DNA of 64,000 nt from Chrysogorgia sp. JL179-B06. Lineage: Eukaryota; Cnidaria; Anthozoa; Scleralcyonacea; Chrysogorgiidae. Position 1 is the stretch's first letter, and each line of letters begins with the position of its first letter. The notes below the pieces were generated by a model, which ran no database searches, was not told where the DNA came from, and worked only from the letters and a program-made list of their open reading frames with translations. The DNA lies in NCBI GenBank assembly GCA_035772405.1, contig JAYKKM010000142.1, positions 2,710,998 to 2,774,997 of the forward strand, given 5' to 3'. Positions 38,512 through 50,291 of the stretch are shown here, piece by piece. A program made the translations under genes and the position numbers.

Positions 38512-39289
38512 TCTTTAGCTTTATAATCTCTTCCCTTAGACCAGTAACAAGGTCATCAGAGCGATAGAGATTCTCATTTCTGATATCGTTGATTTCGGTT
38601 GATAGAGCTTCGACTTTTGCACTAATAGTTTCTGCAAATTGTTCAATTTTACTCTTAAGATCAGTCAATGATGATTTGTCACACTGGGCAGTTTCTTTTC
38701 CCAGGGGAGTGGTGTTGTTACCCACAATATGTAAATTATCTTGATCTTGAAGCACGAGATTTGAATTGACTTTCTTTTCACGCTCATATTTTTCCCTATT
38801 TCGAATGATTGTTAATAATTTGGCCTTAACCTCATCAGCCTTAGCTCCTTTAAGGGTGAGCGATCCTTTGGTGGAGTACCAACGAATTGATAACTCTTCA
38901 CTTTCATAAAGTTTTGAACCACCGCCTGGTGATGTCCACTTTGCACACGGCAACTTCAAATCAACAACGAGGTCACAAAGACCTTCGAAATTGCCGAGCC
39001 ATTTTAAGTTTCCCCTCTCTGAGGTTACCAAATCATTCCCAAATGATGTACTAGGTATGACCATGTAGCATGAATTAACATCCAGGCATAGAGTAGATTC
39101 TTCCTGGATATTGTAGATTTCCAGGGTATGGTCATCTTCAAGTTGTTTGTCATTGAAGGTAAGTCGCTGTTGATCGGGAGGAAATCCTTCCGTATCTTGG
39201 ATTTTGAACTTTAAATTCATAATTGTATCCTTAGGATCGATTTCGAGAGCTGTAATCTTACCATTTTGGGTCTTCACAAGGATTTTCAT
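38462..39289 (-). CDS. LINE-C ORF1 with N-terminal ubiquitin-like domain and coiled coil
   Basis: 275 residues. Residues 1-~72 follow the ubiquitin fold signature: [18 protein letters not shown] start, [19 protein letters not shown] core, [20 protein letters not shown] end. The Gly-Gly tail needed for conjugation is not present; the domain runs on into LCLDVNS. Residues ~85-160 form a second domain ([32 protein letters not shown]). Residues ~205-275 are a coiled coil ([16 protein letters not shown]). Coiled coil fits LINE ORF1 RNA-binding trimers; the ubiquitin-like head is unusual. Repeated at 46,448-47,095 and 54,078-54,905. Confidence 0.8.
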   Translation of the reverse strand: MKILVKTQNGKITALEIDPKDTIMNLKFKIQDTEGFPPDQQRLTFNDKQLEDDHTLEIYNIQEESTLCLDVNSCYMVIPSTSFGNDLVTSERGNLKWLGNFEGLCDLVVDLKLPCAKWTSPGGGSKLYESEELSIRWYSTKGSLTLKGAKADEVKAKLLTIIRNREKYEREKKVNSNLVLQDQDNLHIVGNNTTPLGKETAQCDKSSLTDLKSKIEQFAETISAKVEALSTEINDIRNENLYRSDDLVTGLREEIIKLKNENDELRERNNKIKQS

Positions 39290-39386
39290 GATGAAATTTT
39301 ATCAAAATTTGTCAGAGTTCAACAAAACACGTCTTGCATCAATCAATGCAAATTCTCCACTGCAAATTCTCCAATGCAAATTCTCC

Positions 39387-39697
39387 GATGCTTTATTGGG
39401 GCCCAACCCTTGTAGCAATTTTAAAACTTCATTTTCAGAAGTTTCGTGGAAACAAAGAAGTCCATTAACTGGGTAGTTTACATCATTAAGAAAGCTAGCA
39501 GGTGATGTAGTCGATCGAGAAATATTGCTCGCAAGTTTTTCTCCTAATTCAACAAAATATTTATTAAAAGCATCAGGGATCAATATTTCATCAATTATTT
39601 CACCATCTTCGCATTTTATTTCTGTAATTTTGTTCTTATTCGACGGTTTATTCATTAATTCATTAATTGTTTTCCAGGTCAGTTTTCCAGGTCTGTT
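39387..39697 (-). mobile_element. LINE-B copy 3, 5' part
   Basis: Codes NKPSNKNKITEIK ... LLQGLGPNKAS, then runs into LINE-C. Truncated 5' edge at the satellite junction (CAGACCTGGAAAAC), same breakpoint as every other LINE-B copy. Confidence 0.88.
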
Positions 39698-40074
39698 GTG
39701 TGCCCCCAGTTAACCTCACCAATCTCACCATCCGTCACGATCGGACGAATCGGACGATTGGACGGATTTTTCGCTGTACATCTTCGCAGTGTGCCCTCAG
39801 TCAACCTCACCAATCTCACGATCCGTCACGATCGGACAAATCGGACGATTGGATGGATTTTTCGCTGTACCTCTTCGCAGTGTGCCCTCAGTTAACCTCA
39901 CCAATCTCACCATCCGTCACTATCGGACAAATCGGACGAATCGGACCATTTGACGGATTTTTAGCTGTATCTCTTCGCAGTGTGCCCTCAGTTAACCTCA
40001 CCAATCTCACCATCCGTCACGATCGGACAAATCGGACGATTGGACGGATTTTTCGCTGTACCTCTTCGCAGTGT
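39698..40074. repeat. satellite array 3 (four monomers)
   Basis: Four ~93-bp monomers between LINE-B 5' edge and the next LINE-B 3' end; the same four-variant order recurs in array 4 and at the start of array 5. Confidence 0.95.
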
Positions 40075-42480
40075 TTATTTATTTTATTTTTATTTATAGA
40101 CAATATTTACACACGGTACAATTTCACCTAATAAATATAGATAAAAATAAAAAGGCGATCTTCCACCTGAACCGGCCGTGCTCACACAATTATAAAAATA
40201 AGAAATTAAAATATTTACAAAGGAACAAACAACTATATAACAATGAAGACAAAATAATGTATTACATTTATATGAACTCAACCCAACTGAAGTTTTAACA
40301 TATGTTAATTTGTTTCACTTTTGATTTGAAGTTTGAAATATTATCCGATGTTTTTAGAGATGTAGGAAGATTATTCCAATTTTCCGCACCTCTGTGGCTA
40401 AATGAATTATTCATATAGTTCGTTTTTGGCTTTGGTAATATCAAACTGGCTTTTGACTGCCTTGTGTTGTGATCATGTACATCGCGAGTATTTGTAAACA
40501 TGTCACACAAGTATTCTGCAACCAATTTGTTTTTTACCTTGTACATTAAGATAGAAAGATGTTGCGCTCTTCTCTTTTCAAGATTCGAAAATCCTAACTT
40601 GTTTAAAATGTCGACTGATCGTGTTGCATAACCCTCACGTGTGATAATGCGAAACGCTCTATTCTGTAATTTTTGGAGTTTATTGGATAATGTTATTCCA
40701 AGGCAGCCCATACCTGCGCACAATAATCAAAGTATGGCTGAATTATAGAATGATATATAGTTATTAAAGTGGTAAAAACCAACTGTATCTCGGAGTTGTC
40801 GAAGGATGCTGAGACCCGAAGTGACCTTATTTGAAATATGATCAACATGCACAGTCCAGCTTAGAGACTCGTCTATCATTAGGCTCAATGATTTTGTCGT
40901 TTTAACTCTCTTAATTTCTAAATTACCCACATTGATGACTGGGTCAAAAGTTAATTGACTAAACCTTTTCTTAGAACCAATAAGCATGTATTCGGTTTTA
41001 CTTTTGTTTAGAGTCAATTTGCTAGCAGTCGGCCAATTTGCAACATTATTTAAATCGTCATTTAAAGCTTCAGTAATTTCATTTATATCATCACTTGCTG
41101 TTGCAATTTGGGTGTCGTCCGCAAACATGTGTGATTTTGCATTGTTTAAGCATTTTGGTAACTCGCTGATGTAAATTAGAAATAACAATGGACCTAAACC
41201 GGAACCTTGGGGTATACCTGTCTTCATCGTTAATGAGTTAGATAGACGACAATTTATGTAACAATACTGGGTCCTGTTAGATAGATAAGACTCCAGCCAG
41301 CAATGCGCAGTTCCCTTTATTTCACAGATTGCTATTTTATCTAAAAGTATTTTGTAGTCAACAGTATCGAATGCTTTTTAAGGTCGAGCAACACGATCCC
41401 GTTTAGTTTGCCAATATCAATATTGTTATACCACTTATTGGTAATATCTAATAATGCTGTAACTGTTGAGTATAAAGGTCGAAATCCATGTTGGCAATTT
41501 GTAAGTAAATTTGAATTATTTTAATAGTCATAGATCTGGTTATAATAATAATAATAATAATAAATGTCTTTATTTCATCACAAGATAAAAAATACATATC
41601 TTATGTTACATCATATTAGTAAACTAATTAACTTACAAGGATATAACCTATACCTATTTACAAAGCTAAATATATTTAAAATTAGACAGTTAATATAAGA
41701 ATTTTGAAACAATTGGTATTAATCTTTAGAAAGTTACTAGACTTATTTCTACATTCATGCTACAGTGCTAAATTATATTTAAAAATTAGACGGTTAATAT
41801 GAGAATTTTTGAAACGATCTGTATTAATATTTGGAAAGTTACTAGATTTATTTCTAAGTTCATATCTATTAATCTTCTTCTTTGGCAATAAGATCCTTAA
41901 CGGGTGCTGTTCAATTTGCGCGACCTTGCTAAAAAGTTTTCTATCTTGCTTTTCTAGCAGTTCCTGCACACTAATTTCCCTCGAAATATATTTGCGTTTA
42001 TAACATCTTCGCAAAAAGCATTCAATTTTTGTAAGTTCAGATTTAGAAGCACCATATACTGGAAGAGCATATGTAATATTTGGTAGTACTAAGGTAATAA
42101 ATAAATGATCAATCTCTTTCTTATTATAGCCTTCCTTGCGTAATGATCTTAGGATGAAAAGGCACTTGTTAGCCTTTTTTAGTTTTTCATAAACATGAAT
42201 TGTAAATCTGCTATCTTCTTGGAATGTGACTCCTAACATAACGATATGGATCAGGTTATGGATCAGCTTTTCCAAAATTTTGGCAACTACTGATATTAGA
42301 GATATGGGTCTATAATTTGTCATCTCATCTTTAGCTTTCTGATTTATAAATTGGGGTAATTCTGGCAATTTTCCAATCATGAGGAAATATACCTGTTAAA
42401 ATGGACTGGTTGAATATTGATGTAAGAGATGGCGCAATAATTGGTGCCGCAGTTTTTAAGACACGAGTAGAAATACCATC
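40075..42480 (-). mobile_element. LINE-B copy 4, 3' part, with nested LINE-A (41,540-42,255)
   Basis: As copy 3 with full 3' UTR. C-terminal frame 40,723-40,295, RT palm 41,227-40,727 (one extra A near 40,777 shifts the frame), LINE-A end of ORF 42,380-41,760. Confidence 0.88.
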
Positions 42481-45400
42481 TTTAATCTTTAATTAAATTT
42501 CTTTACACACGGTAGCCTATTCAGTAAAACTGTTTTTCAAAGGGTCGTGCTATTATAGTTAAAAATAAGTACAGCATAAACCTAACTATATATAAATATA
42601 TCAATAAACAATACTAAAATAAAAATACAAATGTAAGTCAATATATACAATTATATTACAAGTCGTCAGCTATTCAATTATGAAAGATTCTTAAGTCGTC
42701 GTTTTGAATGACGAGATAGATAGACTTTGATAATTGTCAGTTACTTCATTGGACAGTTCGTTCCACGAAATTGCAGCCCTATATGAGTAACTTATTTTAA
42801 GGTAATTAGTATTTGGTTTTGCCAAAGTAAGTTTAGTGCCATTACTTCGTAAATTGTAATTTTCATTATCACAAGTATTAAATAAGTCAACAAGATAATT
42901 TGGTAATTTCGATGTCAATGCTCTAAATGTCATCAAAGTTTGACGATTTCCTAGAATCTCGTGAATTGACATCCAACCAAGTTTTTCTAAAATTTCAGTG
43001 GAACGAACATTGTAAGTATCACCAGTTATAACACGCGCCGCTCTCTTTTGTTGTTTTGAAAGTTTATTAATATGAGTAATACAACCATCGTTCCAGGACA
43101 GTTGAGCAATATCTGAAGTGAGGCAACACTAAAGCATTATACATATTTATTAGAATTTTTTGGGGAACAAATGATTTTGCCCTTCGAAGTAAAGCAATGT
43201 TTTTCGAAATTTTCTTACATTGTACTTCATTGTGTTTTCCCCACTTCAGCTGTTCATCAAGAGTTACACCAAGTGATTTCTTATGGGGGACTTGTTTGAT
43301 TTTATCACCCCCTATGCTTATTTCAGGGCTTTCGTTAATTGAGGCCAGATGATATTTGGAGCCAATAATCATAAATTCGGTTTTAGTTTTATTGAGTGTG
43401 AGTTTATTTCCCATAAGCCACTGGTGAACATTATCGAGATCATTATTAAAGTGCATATAAGCCCTACAGGGTTTTTAGTTATTCGTGTAGACCACGAAAA
43501 ATGACCTAATAAAGTATTTTACAGTTTTTGATTTGGTCCTTTCGTTTCCGAGATATTGCTCTTCAAACATAGCCATTTGGCGTTGTTTGCATAAAAAAGC
43601 CGCGCGTGAGAGAGTCCTGGTACTCGGGACGGATTAGATCTTCACAAACAAGGAATACATAGCGTTTTGGACAACAACAAGTTCAAAAGATCATATATCA
43701 AGTGAAATCGCCGCGATATCACGCTCAAATTCAGACTCAAATGAGTATGAAAGCCCATTGTCTAGTTCAGATAATATAATCGAGGAAGAAACTGAACTAT
43801 CGGCGAAATATGAGGACGAGTCTGATGACTGTTTCATGGACGCCTACGCTGATGAGCCGTTGGCTGACGCAGAATGGCTTGCCGCGTATGAAAGAAGAAG
43901 GGAGGAGGACAAAGAACACTTGGAACAACTTACTCGAAGGTGGAATGGTGCTGAATCCGTCAAATCTTGGTACGTTCATTGCGCCATATTTGTCATATAT
44001 TTCATCAATTTATTTTATGTACAGTATGGTATGGGTTTATTGGTTTATTGTATAGCCTATAGTATAGGTGCAAGTGTGGGAACTATTACAGTTCGTTGTA
44101 ACTGTAAAACCCTAGGGAAATGTTCGACTGTTTCGTGCATAACTTGAACATTCTGGCTTTGGAGTTTGGTCCTGTTTTGTCTCAACAGATGGAGTTTGAA
44201 CACTTTTCAGACACGAGACGGACGTCGATACAATCAAATATTATCAAAAGAAAGGTAATATGAGAGGCCAAACTATTAAAATATTTAGCAAACAACCTTG
44301 TCAATATCAAACTAAACATAGAAAAAATTTAATTTTACCATTCCATTTTATAATAGGTGTCTATGTGTAGTTTAATATTGACAAGGTTGTTTGCTAAATA
44401 TTTTAACATACTTTGGCCTCTCATATTACGTCCATCTCGTGTCTGAAAAGTGTTTGCCGCTAACTCCAAACTTCATCTGTTGAGACAAACAGGACCAAAG
44501 CCAGGATCTTCAGTCATGCACGGAGGCTGTTAACCTACGACTTCAATCAGTTTAGTGTCGCTCAAAACAGTCGAACATTTCTTATTTCTGTGCAGCAACA
44601 ACATTCCGTAGGGTTTTACAGTTACAACGACATCAATACAGTTCTCCCACTAGTTGCACCTATACTACAGGCTATACAATAAACGCATACCATACTGTAC
44701 ATAAAATAAATTAATGAAAGATATGACCTATATGGCGCAATGAACGTACCAAGATTTTTACGGATTCAGCACCATTCCACCTTCGAGTAAGTTGTTCCAA
44801 GTGTTTTTTGTCCTCCTCCCTTCTTCTTTCATACGCGGCAAGCCATTCTTCGTCAGCCAACGGCTCATCAGCGTAGGCGTCCATGAAACAGTCATCAGAC
44901 TCGTCCTCATATTTCGCCGATAGTTCAGTTTCTTCCTCGATTATATTATCTGAACTAGACAATGGGCTTTCATACTTATTTGAGTCTGAATTTGAGTGTG
45001 ATATCGCGGCGATTTCACTTGATATATGATCTTTTGAACTTGTTGTTGTCCAAAACGTTATGTATTCCTTGTTTGTGAAATCTAATCCGTCCCCGAGTAC
45101 CAGGACTCTCTCACGCGCGGCTTTCAACGCCAAATGGCTATGTTTGAAGAGCAATATCTCGGAAACGAAAGGACCAAATCCAAAACTGTAAAATACTTTA
45201 TCAGGTCATTTTTTGTGGTCTACACGAATAACTGAAAACCCCGTAGGGCTTATATGCACTTTAAGTTTATTTTGTATCTCATAGGAATTATTACCTTTAC
45301 AAGTGAGATTCGTATCATCAGCGAATAAAGTCGCCTCAGTTTTTTCCAAACAATTCGGTAAATCATTTATATACAGGAGAAAAAGGATGGGACCAAGGTT

Positions 45401-47191
45401 AGATCCTTGTGGTACTCCACAACCAATTTCTCCTGTATCGGATGATCTGCCGTTTTATTACACAAATTTGTTTTCTGTTCCCGATATAGGACTTAAACCA
45501 TTCGAGAGTGTTCCCTCTTATACCATAAAATTAAAGTTTTGAGATAAGGATCTCATGATTAACAGTATCGAATGCTTTTTTGAGATCTAAAAACAGGACA
45601 CCGCTAATCATACCTTTATCCATGTTGTTATAGCCATTCATTCGTAGAACTAAGCAACGTAGTTTCGGTAGAATGTTGTAACCGGAAACCAGACTGCTGT
45701 TCAACGAGGATATTATTTTCAGTCATAAATAATCTTAGCTGTTTGCATACCAATTTCTCAAAAAGTTTAGCGACAACAGAGATTACCGAAATTGGTCGAT
45801 AGTTACCACAATCAGTTTTATCTCCTTCCGTGAAGATTGGCGAAACTTTAGCTAATTTCCAGTCCTCAAAGAAGATTGCTGTCTGAAGTGACAGATTATA
45901 AATGCGCAATAGCGACTCAGTAATAGTTTCACCAGCGTCTTTTAATAGCTTCATACTGATACCATCATACCTGATGATTTTTTAGTTTTTAACTGGCTTA
46001 AAAGTGTTCATTAATTCCAGACTGGTCACATTTCTGAAATAGAACGAGTTTTCAACAGGAGTCACAAAGCTCCATGGATCAATATCACTGTCTTTAATAT
46101 TATCAGCTAATTTAGAGCCAATTGTTGAAAAATATTTATTAAACCATTAGCAATATCTTTATCTCCAGTTAAAATTTGATCATTAGCGTTCAATTGTTTG
46201 ACTTGCGTGGTCTTGGATTTCTTATTTAACAATTCATTAATAGCTTGCCAGCTTTCTTTGCTATTTTTAGCTTTGCTTAATTTTGTTGTTTCTTTCCCGT
46301 AACTCGTCATTTTCATTCTTTAGCTTTATAATCTCTTCCCTTAGACCAGTAACAAGGTCATCAGAGCGATAGAGATTCTCATTTCTGATATCGTTGATTT
46401 CGGTTGATAGAGCTTCGACTTTTGCACTAATAGTTTCTGCAAATTGTTCAATTTTTACTCTTAAGATCAGTCAATGATGATTTGTCACACTGGGCAGTTT
46501 CTTTTCCCAGGGGAGTGATGTTGTTACCCACAATATGTAAATTATCTTGAACTTGAAGCACGAGATTTGAATTGACTTTCTTTTCACGCTCATATTTTTC
46601 CCTATTTCGAATGATTGATAATAATTTGGCCTTAACCTCATCAGCCTTAGCTCCTTTAAGGGTGAGCGATCCTTTGGTGGAGTACCAACGAATTGATAAC
46701 TCTTCACTTTCATAAAGTTTTGAACCACCGCCTGGTGATGTCCACTTTGCACACGGCAACTTCAAATCAACAACGAGGTCACAAAGACCCTCGAAATTGC
46801 CGAGCCATTTTAAGTTTCCCCTCTCTGAGGTTACCAAATCATTCCCAAATGATGTACTATGTATGACCATGTAGCATGAATTAACATCCAGGCATAGAGT
46901 AGATTCTTCCTGGATATTGTAGATTTCCAGGGTATGGTCATCTTCAAGTTGTTTGTCATTGAAGGTAAGTCGCTGTTGATCGGGAGGAAATCCTTCCGTA
47001 TCTTGGATTTTGAACTTTAAATTCATAATTGTATCCTTAGGATCGATTTCGAGAGCTGTAATCTTACCATTTTGGGTCTTCACAAGGATTTTCATGATGA
47101 AATTTATCAAAATTTGTCAGAGTTCAACAAAACACGTCTTGCATCAATCAATGCAAATTCTCCACTGCAAATTCTCCAATGCAAATTCTCC
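42481..47191 (-). mobile_element. LINE-C copy 2
   Basis: Same layout as copy 1. ORF1 with the ubiquitin-like head starts at 47,095 and is shifted by one extra T near 46,455. RT pieces at 46,316-46,107, 45,954-45,628, 43,456-43,067 and 42,972-42,691 are separated by single-base indels in homopolymers. Confidence 0.85.
43450..45260. mobile_element. TTAA-flanked fold-back element, copy 2
   Basis: TTAA at 43,446-43,449 and 45,261-45,264. Same arms and exon-like ORFs (43,758-44,147 plus; 45,154-44,711 minus). Confidence 0.88.
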
Positions 47192-47503
47192 GATGCTTTA
47201 TTGGGGGCGCAACCCTTGTAGCAATTTTAAAACTTCATTTTCAGAAGTTTCGTGGAAACAAAGAAGTCCATTAACTGGGTAGTTTACATCATTAAGAAAG
47301 CTAGCAGGTGATGTAGTCGATCGAGAAATATTGCTCGCAAGTTTTTCTCCTAATTCAACAAAATATTTATTAAAAGCATCAGGGATCAATATTTCATCAA
47401 TTATTTCACCATCTTCGCATTTTATTTCTGTAATTTTGTTCTTATTCGACGGTTTATTCATTAATTCATTAATTGTTTTCCAGGTCAGTTTTCCAGGTCT
47501 GTT
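47192..47503 (-). mobile_element. LINE-B copy 4, 5' part
   Basis: Same as 39,387-39,697 with a one-base difference at GGGGGCGCAACC near 47,204 that shifts the KAS codons. Confidence 0.88.
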
Positions 47504-47880
47504 GTGTGCCCCCAGTTAACCTCACCAATCTCACCATCCGTCACGATCGGACGAATCGGACGATTGGACGGATCTTTTCGCTGTACATCTTCGCAGTGTG
47601 CCCTCAGTTAACCTCACCAATCTCACGATCCGTCACGATCGGACAAATCGGACGATTGGATGGATTTTTCGCTGTACCTCTTCGCAGTGTGCCCTCAGTT
47701 AACCTCACCAATCTCACCATCCGTCACTATCGGACAAATCGGACGAATCGGACCATTTGACGGATTTTTAGCTGTATCTCTTCGCAGTGTGCCCTCAGTT
47801 AACCTCACCAATCTCACCATCCGTCACGATCGGACAAATCGGACGATTGGACGGATTTTTCGCTGTACCTCTTCGCAGTG
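47504..47880. repeat. satellite array 4 (four monomers)
   Basis: Copy of array 3 with few substitutions and one inserted base. Confidence 0.95.
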
Positions 47881-50291
47881 TTTATTTATTTTATTTTTAT
47901 TTATAGACAATATTTACACACGGTACAATTTCACCTAATAAATATAGATAAAAAATAAAAAGGCGATCTTCCACCTGAACCGGCCGTGCTCACACAATTA
48001 TAAAAATAAGAAATTAAAATATTTACAAAGGAACAAACAACTATATAACAATGAAGACAAAATAATGTATTACATTTATATGAACTCAACCCAACTGAAG
48101 TTTTAACATATGTTAATTTGTTTCACTTTTGATTTGAAGTTTGAAATATTATCCGATGTTTTTTTAGAGATGTAGGAAGATTATTCCAATTTTCCGCACC
48201 TCTGTGGCTAAATGAATTATTCATATAGTTCGTTTTTGGCTTTGGTAATATCAAACTGGCTTTTGACTGCCTTGTGTTGTGATCATGTACATCGCGAGTA
48301 TTTGTAAACATGTCACACAAGTATTCTGCAACCAATTTGTTTTTTACCTTGTACATTAAGATAGAAAGATGTTGCGCTCTTCTCTTTTCAAGATTCGAAA
48401 ATCCTAACTTGTTTAAAATGTCGACTGATCGTGTTGCATAACCCTCACGTGTGATAATGCGAAACGCTCTATTCTGTAATTTTTGGAGTTTATTGGATAA
48501 TGTTATTCCAAGGCAGCCCATACCTGCGCACAATAATCAAAGTATGGCTGAATTATAGAATGATATATAGTTATTAAAGTGGTAAAACCAACTGTATCTC
48601 GGAGTTGTCGAAGGATACTGAGACCCGAAGTGACCTTATTTGAAATATGATCAACATGCACAGTCCAGCTTAGAGACTCGTCTATCATTAGGCCCAATGA
48701 TTTTGTCGTTTTAACTCTCTTAATTTCTAAATTACCCACATTGATGACTGGGTCAAAAGTTAATTGACTAAACCTTTTCTTAGAACCAATAAGCATGTAT
48801 TCGGTTTTACTTTTGTTTAGAGTCAATTTGCTAGCAGTCAGCCAATTTGCAACATTATTTAAATCGTCATTTAAAGCTTCAGTAATTTCATTTATATCAT
48901 CACTTGCTGTTGCAATTTGGGTGTCGTCCGCAAACATGTGTGATTTTGCATTGTTTTAAGCATTTTGGTAACTCGCTGATGTAAATTAGAAATAACAATG
49001 GACCTAAACCGGAACCTTGGGGTATACCTGTCTTCATCGTTAATGAGTTAGATAGACGACAATTTATGTAACAATACTGGGTCCTGTTAGATAGATAAGA
49101 CTCCAGCCAGCAATGCGCAGTTCCCTTTATTTCACAGATTGCTATTTTATCTAAAAGTATTTTGTAGTCAACAGTATCGAATGCTTTTTAAGGTCGAGCA
49201 ACACGATCCCGTTTAGTTTGCCAATATCAATATTGTTATACCACTTATTGGTAATATCTAATAATGCTGTAACTGTTGAGTATAAAGGTCGAAATCCATG
49301 TTGGCAATTTGTAAGTAAATTTGAATTATTTTAATAGTCATAGATCTGGTTATAATAATAATAATAATAATAAATGTCTTTATTTCATCACAAGATAAAA
49401 AATACATATCTTATGTTACATCATATTAGTAAACTAATTAACTTACAAGGATATAACCTATACCTATTTACTAAGCTAAATATATTTAAAATTAGACAGT
49501 TAATATAAGAATTTTGAAACAATTGGTATTAATCTTTAGAAAGTTACTAGACTTATTTCTACATTCATGCTACAGTGCTAAATTATATTTAAAAATTAGA
49601 CGGTTAATATGAGAATTTTTGAAACGATCTGTATTAATATTTGGAAAGTTACTAGATTTATTTCTAAGTTCATATCTATTAATCTTCTTCTTTGGCAATA
49701 AGATCCTTAACGGGTGCTGTTCAATTTGCGCGACCTTGCTAAAAAGTTTTTCTATCTTGCTTTTTCTAGCAGTTCCTGCACACTAATTTCCCTCGAAATA
49801 TATTTGCGTTTATAACATCTTCGCAAAAAGCATTCAATTTTTGTAAGTTCAGATTTAGAAGCACCATATACTGGAAGAGCATATGTAATATTTGGTAGTA
49901 CTAAGGTAATAAATAAATGATCAATCTCTTTCTTATTATAGCCTTCCTTGCGTAATGATCTTAGGATGAAAAGGCACTTGTTAGCCTTTTTTAGTTTTTC
50001 ATAAACATGAATTGTAAATCTGCTATCTTCTTGGAATGTGACTCCTAACATAACGATATGGATCAGGTTATGGATCAGCTTTTCCAAAATTTTGGCAACT
50101 ACTGATATTAGAGATATGGGTCTATAATTTGTCATCTCATCTTTAGCTTCTGATTTATAAATTGGAGTAATTCTGGCAATTTTCCAATCATGAGGAAATA
50201 TACCTGTTAAAATGGACTGGTTGAATATTGATGTAAGAGATGGCGCAATAATTGGTGCCGCAGTTTTTAAGACACGAGTAGAAATACCATC
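47881..50291 (-). mobile_element. LINE-B copy 5, 3' part, with nested LINE-A (49,350-50,069)
   Basis: C-terminal frame 48,533-48,123, palm 48,937-48,503 with FADDTQI, and LINE-A ORF end 50,135-49,752, each cut by single-base insertions in T runs. Confidence 0.88.

Larger units (their letters stand above)
34680..39386 (-). mobile_element. LINE-C copy 1 (non-LTR retrotransposon with ubiquitin-like ORF1)
   Basis: Reads on the minus strand: 5' edge with three tandem GCAAATTCTCC units (39,337-39,386), ORF1 (39,289-38,462), RT (38,511 to ~37,460 and 35,653-34,877) and 3' UTR with the ACACGG...CCGTGCT hairpin. Inserted in LINE-B between KAS and DGIS codons; seven bases of LINE-B are missing and no clear target duplication is seen. 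The apurinic endonuclease domain expected between ORF1 and RT is absent. Interrupted by the TTAA element. Confidence 0.85.
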
